NCBI GenBank assembly: GCA_013362195.1
Contig: JABFWM010000404.1
Location: 1 to 7,331 of the forward strand
From: Acidobacteriota bacterium
Lineage (GTDB): Bacteria; Acidobacteriota; Vicinamibacteria; Vicinamibacterales; 2-12-FULL-66-21
Direction of reading: 5' to 3'
Length of the DNA: 7,331 nucleotides
Shown here: in pieces, positions 1 through 7,331 of the stretch
Layout of the letters: the number at the start of each line of letters is the position of its first letter
Position numbering within the stretch: position 1 is the stretch's first letter
Translations under genes and position numbers: made by a program
Notes under the pieces: generated by a model
Told to the model about the DNA's origin: nothing
What the model saw: only the letters and a program-made list of their open reading frames with translations
The model's database searches: none

Positions 1-72
1 GTAGATCGTGTCTTGAGACCCGCAGACGAGACAGATGTAGGGCGGGTCTTGAGACCCGCCGATGCGAAGAGC
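1..72. repeat. Two-copy 36-bp degenerate tandem repeat
   Basis: Two 36-base units lie head to tail, at 1-36 and 37-72. Each begins GTAG and each carries the identical 14-base core GTCTTGAGACCCGC (10-23 and 46-59). The rest of the unit is only partly conserved. Because the window starts at base 1, more copies may lie further left. The stretch directly follows the stop codon of the leftward acetyltransferase gene, so it is intergenic. The pattern looks like a dispersed REP-type intergenic element rather than a coding repeat. That class assignment is inference and would need a genome-wide copy count. Confidence 0.6.
41..60. terminator. Perfect GC-rich palindrome, possible end-of-operon hairpin
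   Basis: GGCGGGTCTTGAGACCCGCC folds into a perfect 9-bp stem with a two-base centre, or more realistically 8 bp with a TTGA tetraloop. It begins 13 bases beyond the TGA of the leftward acetyltransferase gene, where a transcription terminator would be expected. No T-tract follows on either strand, so it is not a canonical Rho-independent terminator. It could instead protect the mRNA 3' end, act as an I-shaped terminator, or simply be the palindromic core of a REP-like repeat. Confidence 0.45.
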
Positions 73-564
73 TCATGCTGCCCCTTCGCCGAGCAGCTTT
101 TCGACGATCACCGCGTCGCGCCAGCGGCCGTCGACCTTGCCGTGGCGGCGGTAGACGCCGACTTCGCGGAAGCCGAGCGACTTGAGCATGGCGCGGCTCG
201 CGGCGTTCTCGGGGAAGACGCGCGACACCAGCTTCCAGAAGCCCGCGCGTTCCGCCGCCTCGCAGAGCGCGTCCATCGCGGCCCGCCCGTACCCCTTCCG
301 GCGCCGTGCGCGCGCGACGTAGATCGAGAACTCCGCGATGCCGGCGTAGCACTCCCGCGGGCGGTACAGGCTGGTCGCCGCAAACGCGACGATCTGCCCC
401 TCGTCCTCGACCACGACCACCGGGTGCCGGCCGCCCAGCCAGGCCTGAATGTCGTCGGGGATGCGGAGCCGCGTTTCGAACGTCGCGATGCGCTCTTCGA
501 TGCCCTGGTTGTAGATCGCGGCGATCGCGGCCGCGTCGCTCGGTTGTGCGGGACGGGCGTTCAT
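73..564 (-). CDS. GNAT N-acetyltransferase, ArsN1/phosphinothricin acetyltransferase type
   Basis: A 163-residue single-domain GNAT enzyme predicted to move an acetyl group from acetyl-CoA to an amino group. The whole length fits the ArsN1/Pat (Bar) family. The N-terminus carries the AAIYNQGI stretch and then ATFET (residues 27-31), the family's substrate-side signature. The acetyl-CoA pyrophosphate-binding motif is RRKGYG (R88-x-x-G91-x-G93). FPENAASRAMLKSLGF (117-132) and GVYRRHG (136-142) are typical of the C-terminal half. Characterised relatives acetylate phosphinothricin or arsinothricin, and many genomic copies have no proven substrate. The ATG at 564 is preferred over an in-frame TTG at 597 because homology begins there. 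No clear Shine-Dalgarno precedes it, and a hairpin sits 7 bases upstream. The gene lies 37 bases after thiC and may be co-transcribed with it. No ars genes are adjacent, so a role in arsenic or herbicide resistance is inference only. Confidence 0.93.
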   Translation of the reverse strand: MNARPAQPSDAAAIAAIYNQGIEERIATFETRLRIPDDIQAWLGGRHPVVVVEDEGQIVAFAATSLYRPRECYAGIAEFSIYVARARRRKGYGRAAMDALCEAAERAGFWKLVSRVFPENAASRAMLKSLGFREVGVYRRHGKVDGRWRDAVIVEKLLGEGAA

Positions 565-571
565 CGAGGAT

Positions 572-590
572 GCCCGGCGCGCGGCCGGGC
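572..590 (-). other. GC hairpin between thiC and the acetyltransferase gene
   Basis: GCCCGGC (572-578) and GCCGGGC (584-590) form a perfect 7-bp all-GC stem around a five-base loop. On the minus-strand transcript it comes 11 bases after the thiC stop and ends 7 bases before the acetyltransferase ATG, filling the place where a ribosome binding site should be. No U-tract follows. It may trim or stabilise the thiC mRNA, or damp translation of the downstream gene. No function is shown by sequence alone. Confidence 0.4.
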
Positions 591-601
591 CTGCCAATCG
601 A

Positions 602-4481
<3,880 letters not shown>

Positions 4482-4483
4482 CT

Positions 4484-4502
4484 ACCGTATAATTCCATAA
4501 TC
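4484..4502. promoter_or_regulatory. Compact divergent promoter with perfect TATAAT
   Basis: The 21 bases between the divergent rlmI and rpiB start codons form an AT-rich island in otherwise very GC-rich DNA. On the plus strand a perfect -10 hexamer TATAAT lies at 4488-4493. Normal spacing puts transcription start at about 4500, only about three bases before the rpiB ATG at 4503. No TTGACA-like -35 box is seen 16-18 bases upstream, where the DNA is rlmI coding sequence. On the minus strand the same bases read TATGGA (4499-4494) or TATACG (4491-4486), either of which could be a weaker -10 for rlmI. Neither gene has a Shine-Dalgarno, in keeping with leaderless transcripts. Confidence 0.65.
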
Positions 4503-4961
4503 ATGCGCATCGCGATCGGAGCGGATCACGCCGGGTTCGCGCTGAAGCAGCACCTCCTCGGCACGCTCGCGCGCCTCGGCCACGACGTGAACGATCGCGG
4601 AACGGATTCGGAAGCGCCGGTCGACTATCCGCCGATCTGCGCCGAGGTCGCGCGGCTGGTCGCGAACGGCCAGGCGGATCGCGGCATCGTCGTCGGCGGG
4701 AGCGGCCAGGGGGAACAGATCGCGGCCAACAAGGTCGACGGGATTCGCGCCGCCCTCTGCAACGACCTGTATAGTGCGCGGATGTCGCGCGAGCACAACG
4801 ACGCCAACGTCCTGGCGATCGGCGGCCGCGTCGTCGCCGCCGCGCTCGCCGACGAGATCGTCGAGCTCTGGCTCGTCACGGCGTTCGCGGGCGGGCGCCA
4901 TCAGCGCCGCATCGAGCAAATCGCCGACATCGAACGAAGCACGGTGAGCAGCGGGTCGTAG
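4503..4961 (+). CDS. rpiB: Ribose-5-phosphate isomerase B, Glu-type active site
   Basis: Interconverts ribose 5-phosphate and ribulose 5-phosphate in the non-oxidative pentose phosphate pathway; a cytoplasmic RpiB/LacAB-family enzyme, 152 residues, the usual length. Visible landmarks are IGADHAG (residues 5-11, with D8 and H9 for the substrate), DYP (41-43), [14 protein letters not shown] (65-78), the ring-opening histidine H98 in REHND, and IGGR (106-109). The E. coli enzyme uses a cysteine (Cys66) as isomerisation base. Here that position is glycine (G65), and E71 matches the catalytic Glu75 of the Mycobacterium tuberculosis enzyme, so this belongs to the glutamate subgroup. The start at 4503 is fixed by homology; a long open frame upstream of it is antisense to rlmI and is not coding. 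There is no Shine-Dalgarno, and the -10 box sits so close that the mRNA should be leaderless. It heads the unit with glyA. Confidence 0.97.
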   Translation: MRIAIGADHAGFALKQHLLGTLARLGHDVNDRGTDSEAPVDYPPICAEVARLVANGQADRGIVVGGSGQGEQIAANKVDGIRAALCNDLYSARMSREHNDANVLAIGGRVVAAALADEIVELWLVTAFAGGRHQRRIEQIADIERSTVSSGS

Positions 4962-4982
4962 GCGGCAGGGCGTAGGCAGCAG
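4958..4982 (+). repeat. Short imperfect direct repeat at the rpiB-glyA junction
   Basis: GTAGGCGGCAG (4958-4968) and GTAGGCAGCAG (4972-4982) differ at one base and are 14 bases apart. The first copy contains the rpiB stop codon TAG. A looser echo, ACGGTGAGCAG then ACGGTCAGCAG, starts at about 4941 and 4983. The 49-base spacer between rpiB and glyA is thus largely made of slipped GTAGGC/GCAG units, which looks like a small expansion-prone spacer. No function is evident. Confidence 0.5.
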
Positions 4983-5010
4983 ACGGTCAGCAGTTCGACG
5001 AAGGATCACC

Positions 5011-6282
5011 ATGGCTCTCAGTACCGACACTCCATCACGCTGGCGATCGCTCGCCGCGACCGACCCCGATATCGACGCCGCCATCCGCAACGAACAGCAT
5101 CGGCAGAACAGCGGGCTGGAACTGATTGCGTCGGAGAACTTCGTCAGCCAGGCGGTGCTGCAGGCGGCCGGCTCGGTGATGACCAACAAGTACGCCGAGG
5201 GCTATCCGGGCCGGCGCTACTACGGCGGATGCGAGTTCGTCGACGTCGCCGAATCGCTGGCGATCGCGCGGGCGAAGGAGCTCTTCGGAGCCGACCACGC
5301 GAACGTGCAGCCGCACTCGGGCGCTCAGGCCAACATGGCGGTCTACATGACGCTGCTGAAGCCGGGCGACACCGTCCTCGGGATGAATCTCGCGCACGGC
5401 GGCCACCTCACGCACGGCCACCCGCTGAACTTCTCCGGGAAGCTCTACACCATCGTGCCCTATGGCGTCCGGCAGGACGACGAACGAATCGACTACGACG
5501 AACTCGAGCGGCTCGCCGGCGAACACAAGCCGAAGATGATCATGGTTGGGGCGAGCGCCTATCCGCGCATCATCGACTTCGCGCGGATCGCCCGCGTCGC
5601 CGAAACACTCGGCGCGCCGGTCGTGGTCGACATGGCGCACATCGCCGGCCTGGTCGCCGCGAAGCTGCATCCCACGCCGGTCCCCCACGCGCAGTTCGTC
5701 ACCACGACCACGCACAAGACGCTGCGCGGCCCGCGCGGCGGCATGGTGCTGTGCCGCGGCGAATTCGCGAAGGATCTCGATCGCACCGTCTTCCCGGGCA
5801 TTCAAGGCGGCCCGCTGATGCATGTCATCGCGGCGAAGGCCGTCTGCTTCAAGGAAGCCATGGAACCCGCGTTCGTCGACTACCAGAAGCAGATCGTCGC
5901 GAACGCGCGGCGGCTGGCGGCCGGCCTGTCCAGTGCGGGATTCCGGCTCGTCAGCGGCGGCACCGACAACCACTTGATGCTCGTCGACGTGTTCTCGCGC
6001 GGGATCACCGGCAAGGTGGCGGAAGCCGCACTCGGCAAGGCCGGCATCACCGTGAACAAGAACGCCATTCCGTTCGACCGCAATCCGCCGATGGTCGCGA
6101 GCGGCATCCGCGTCGGAACCCCCGCGGTGACGAGCCGCGGCATGCGCGAACCCGAAATGGATCGCATCGCCGAACTGATTGCGCGCGCGCTCGCGTCGCC
6201 GGACGACGATGCGGCGCTCGGCCGGGTGAAGGCGGAAGTCGAGGCCCTGTGCCGGAAGTTCCCGCTGTATCCCGAGGCCTAG
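5011..6282 (+). CDS. glyA: Serine hydroxymethyltransferase
   Basis: PLP enzyme that converts serine and tetrahydrofolate to glycine and 5,10-methylene-THF, the main source of one-carbon units, in the cytoplasm. At 423 residues it is a normal family length and intact. SENF (41-44) and [15 protein letters not shown] (59-73) carry the conserved tyrosines and the catalytic E63. D207 and H210 in DMAHIAG contact the cofactor. [14 protein letters not shown] (231-244) contains the PLP lysine K236. R367 in SGIRVGTPA binds the substrate carboxylate. These align with E. coli E57, D200, H203, K229 and R363. The ATG at 5011 follows GAAGGA at 5000-5005 with a five-base spacer, a good ribosome site. The gene lies 49 bases after rpiB, a pairing seen widely in bacteria, and its 3' end overlaps the likely start of the helicase gene. 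Confidence 0.99.
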   Translation: MALSTDTPSRWRSLAATDPDIDAAIRNEQHRQNSGLELIASENFVSQAVLQAAGSVMTNKYAEGYPGRRYYGGCEFVDVAESLAIARAKELFGADHANVQPHSGAQANMAVYMTLLKPGDTVLGMNLAHGGHLTHGHPLNFSGKLYTIVPYGVRQDDERIDYDELERLAGEHKPKMIMVGASAYPRIIDFARIARVAETLGAPVVVDMAHIAGLVAAKLHPTPVPHAQFVTTTTHKTLRGPRGGMVLCRGEFAKDLDRTVFPGIQGGPLMHVIAAKAVCFKEAMEPAFVDYQKQIVANARRLAAGLSSAGFRLVSGGTDNHLMLVDVFSRGITGKVAEAALGKAGITVNKNAIPFDRNPPMVASGIRVGTPAVTSRGMREPEMDRIAELIARALASPDDDAALGRVKAEVEALCRKFPLYPEA

Positions 6283-7331
6283 GCACGACGCCGGACGAAC
6301 CCGACCTGCACGCCAGGGTCGAGGCGGTGTTCGCCCCGGCCGGGCCGCTCGCGCGGACCCTCGACGGCTTCGAAGCACGTCCCGCGCAGCGGCAGATGGC
6401 CGCGGCGGTCGCCGACGTCTTCGCGCGGGGCGGCGTCCTGCTCGCCGAAGCGGGCACGGGCACCGGCAAGACGCTCGCCTATCTCATTCCCGCGATCCTC
6501 AGCGGCCATCGCGTGCTCGTGTCCACCGGCACCAAGAACCTGCAGGAGCAGATCTACTTCAAGGACCTGCCCGTCCTGCGCAAGACGCTGGGCCAGCCCT
6601 TCACCGCCACCTACATGAAGGGCCGCGGCAATTATCTGTGCCTGCACCGATGCGACGCCCTTCGCGACAGCCCGGCGCTCCGATCGCGTGAAGACGCCAT
6701 GGCCGTCGAAACGATCGCCGAGTGGCTGCAGGACACGAGCACGGGCGATCGCGCGGAGATGGACGACCTGCCCGAGGACCTCCCGCTCTGGCCGGACATC
6801 GCCGCGACCGCGGAGAACTGCCTCGGCGCGGACTGCCCGCGCTTCAACGACTGCTTCGTCACGCGCATGCGACAGCGCGCCGCGGAGTCCGACGTCGTCA
6901 TCGTCAACCATCACCTCCTGTGCGCGGACGCCGCGGTGCGCCAGAGCACGTTCGGCGAGGTCATCCCGTCGTGCGACTACGCGATCGTCGACGAGGCGCA
7001 CCAGATCGAGGACGTCGCGACCCAGTACTTCGGCCTGTCGGTCAGCAACTACCGCCTCGAGGACTTCGCGAAGGACACCGAGCGGGCGATGGCCGCGAAC
7101 CAGATCGCCGACCGCGAACGCGCCGACGATCTGAGGAGCGACATCGACCGGCTCCGCGATCACGCACGGGTCTTCTTCGGCGCCCTGCAGATGCTGCGGT
7201 TCGATGGCGGCGCCGGCGCGGAGAATCGGGTCCGGATGACGCCGTCGCTGCTCGAACGCGCCGCGGACGGCCGCGACGCGCTGGTGCGGGCGCTCGAAGC
7301 CGTCGAAGCGACGATCGCGCTGACCAGGAAC
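6249..7331 (+). CDS. dinG: DinG/YoaA-family XPD-like DNA helicase, 3' end outside window
   Basis: N-terminal 361 codons of an ATP-dependent superfamily 2 helicase with an iron-sulfur domain; the frame stays open at the window edge, and relatives run to about 640 or more residues. By eye it matches E. coli YoaA better than DinG: FAPAGPLA (28-35), RPAQRQMA (44-51), Walker [10 protein letters not shown] (67-75), GRGNYLC (125-131), VIVNHHLL (217-224) and the Walker B box DEAH (248-251). The four cysteines C131, C191, C196 and C202 should hold a [4Fe-4S] cluster; C135 is extra. Family members unwind DNA with 5'-3' polarity in repair and replication-fork rescue. No ATG lies near the expected N-terminus. 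GTG 6249 overlaps glyA by 34 bases, has GAGG four bases upstream and takes in GC3-rich coding-like sequence after the glyA stop. GTG 6327 would start close to the YoaA start. Translational coupling to glyA is likely. Confidence 0.93.
   Translation, partial: MPEVPAVSRGLGTTPDEPDLHARVEAVFAPAGPLARTLDGFEARPAQRQMAAAVADVFARGGVLLAEAGTGTGKTLAYLIPAILSGHRVLVSTGTKNLQEQIYFKDLPVLRKTLGQPFTATYMKGRGNYLCLHRCDALRDSPALRSREDAMAVETIAEWLQDTSTGDRAEMDDLPEDLPLWPDIAATAENCLGADCPRFNDCFVTRMRQRAAESDVVIVNHHLLCADAAVRQSTFGEVIPSCDYAIVDEAHQIEDVATQYFGLSVSNYRLEDFAKDTERAMAANQIADRERADDLRSDIDRLRDHARVFFGALQMLRFDGGAGAENRVRMTPSLLERAADGRDALVRALEAVEATIALTRN

Noticed and set aside
1..72. CRISPR array fragment (36-bp period)
   Set aside because: There are only two degenerate copies with no separate unique spacers, and the repeat core is palindromic and continuous. 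A REP-like tandem repeat fits better.
5035..6378. 447-codon minus-strand frame opposite glyA
   Set aside because: It is a shadow of glyA with no recognisable domain and low-complexity R, H, V and D content.
6279..7163. 294-codon minus-strand frame opposite the helicase gene
   Set aside because: The plus strand in this stretch encodes clear helicase motifs (Walker A, DEAH, Fe-S cysteines). The minus frame is only a shadow.

Overview
This is a GC-rich, densely coding bacterial window. It holds seven protein genes in two divergent transcription units, with no RNA genes, insertion sequences, phage genes or CRISPR array that I can see. Base composition, codon use and the flavour of the proteins suggest a soil-type, high-GC bacterium. 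My best guess is Acidobacteriota (Vicinamibacteria-like), but this rests on memory and not on a marker gene.

Leftward unit (minus strand, read from about 4481 down to 73): an RlmI-type 23S rRNA cytosine methyltransferase (3321-4481), an unrecognised exported protein of 299 residues that resembles LmeA/DUF2993-type lipid-binding proteins (2341-3240), the thiamine pyrimidine synthase thiC (602-2296), and a GNAT acetyltransferase of the ArsN1/phosphinothricin acetyltransferase type (73-564). Gaps between these genes are 80, 44 and 37 bases. Two of the gaps hold a GC-rich hairpin. The unit ends at a 36-bp tandem repeat whose second copy contains a perfect REP-like palindrome (41-60).

Rightward unit (plus strand): rpiB, a ribose-5-phosphate isomerase B of the glutamate-dependent mycobacterial type (4503-4961), then glyA, serine hydroxymethyltransferase (5011-6282), then the first 361 codons of a DinG/YoaA-family iron-sulfur DNA helicase (from 6249, running off the right edge). 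rpiB and glyA are known neighbours in many bacteria. Together they touch pentose phosphate and one-carbon metabolism, and thiC on the other strand makes the pyrimidine half of thiamine from AIR, so the window is mostly core metabolism plus rRNA modification and repair.

The two units start only 21 bases apart (4482-4502), around an AT-rich patch with a perfect TATAAT. The geometry predicts an essentially leaderless rpiB mRNA, and possibly a leaderless rlmI mRNA from an overlapping promoter on the other strand. I did not find a convincing new multi-gene system. The points most worth a second look are this compact divergent promoter, the thiC leader with no visible TPP riboswitch, the unknown exported protein, the palindromic repeat at the left edge, and the Glu-type active site of RpiB.
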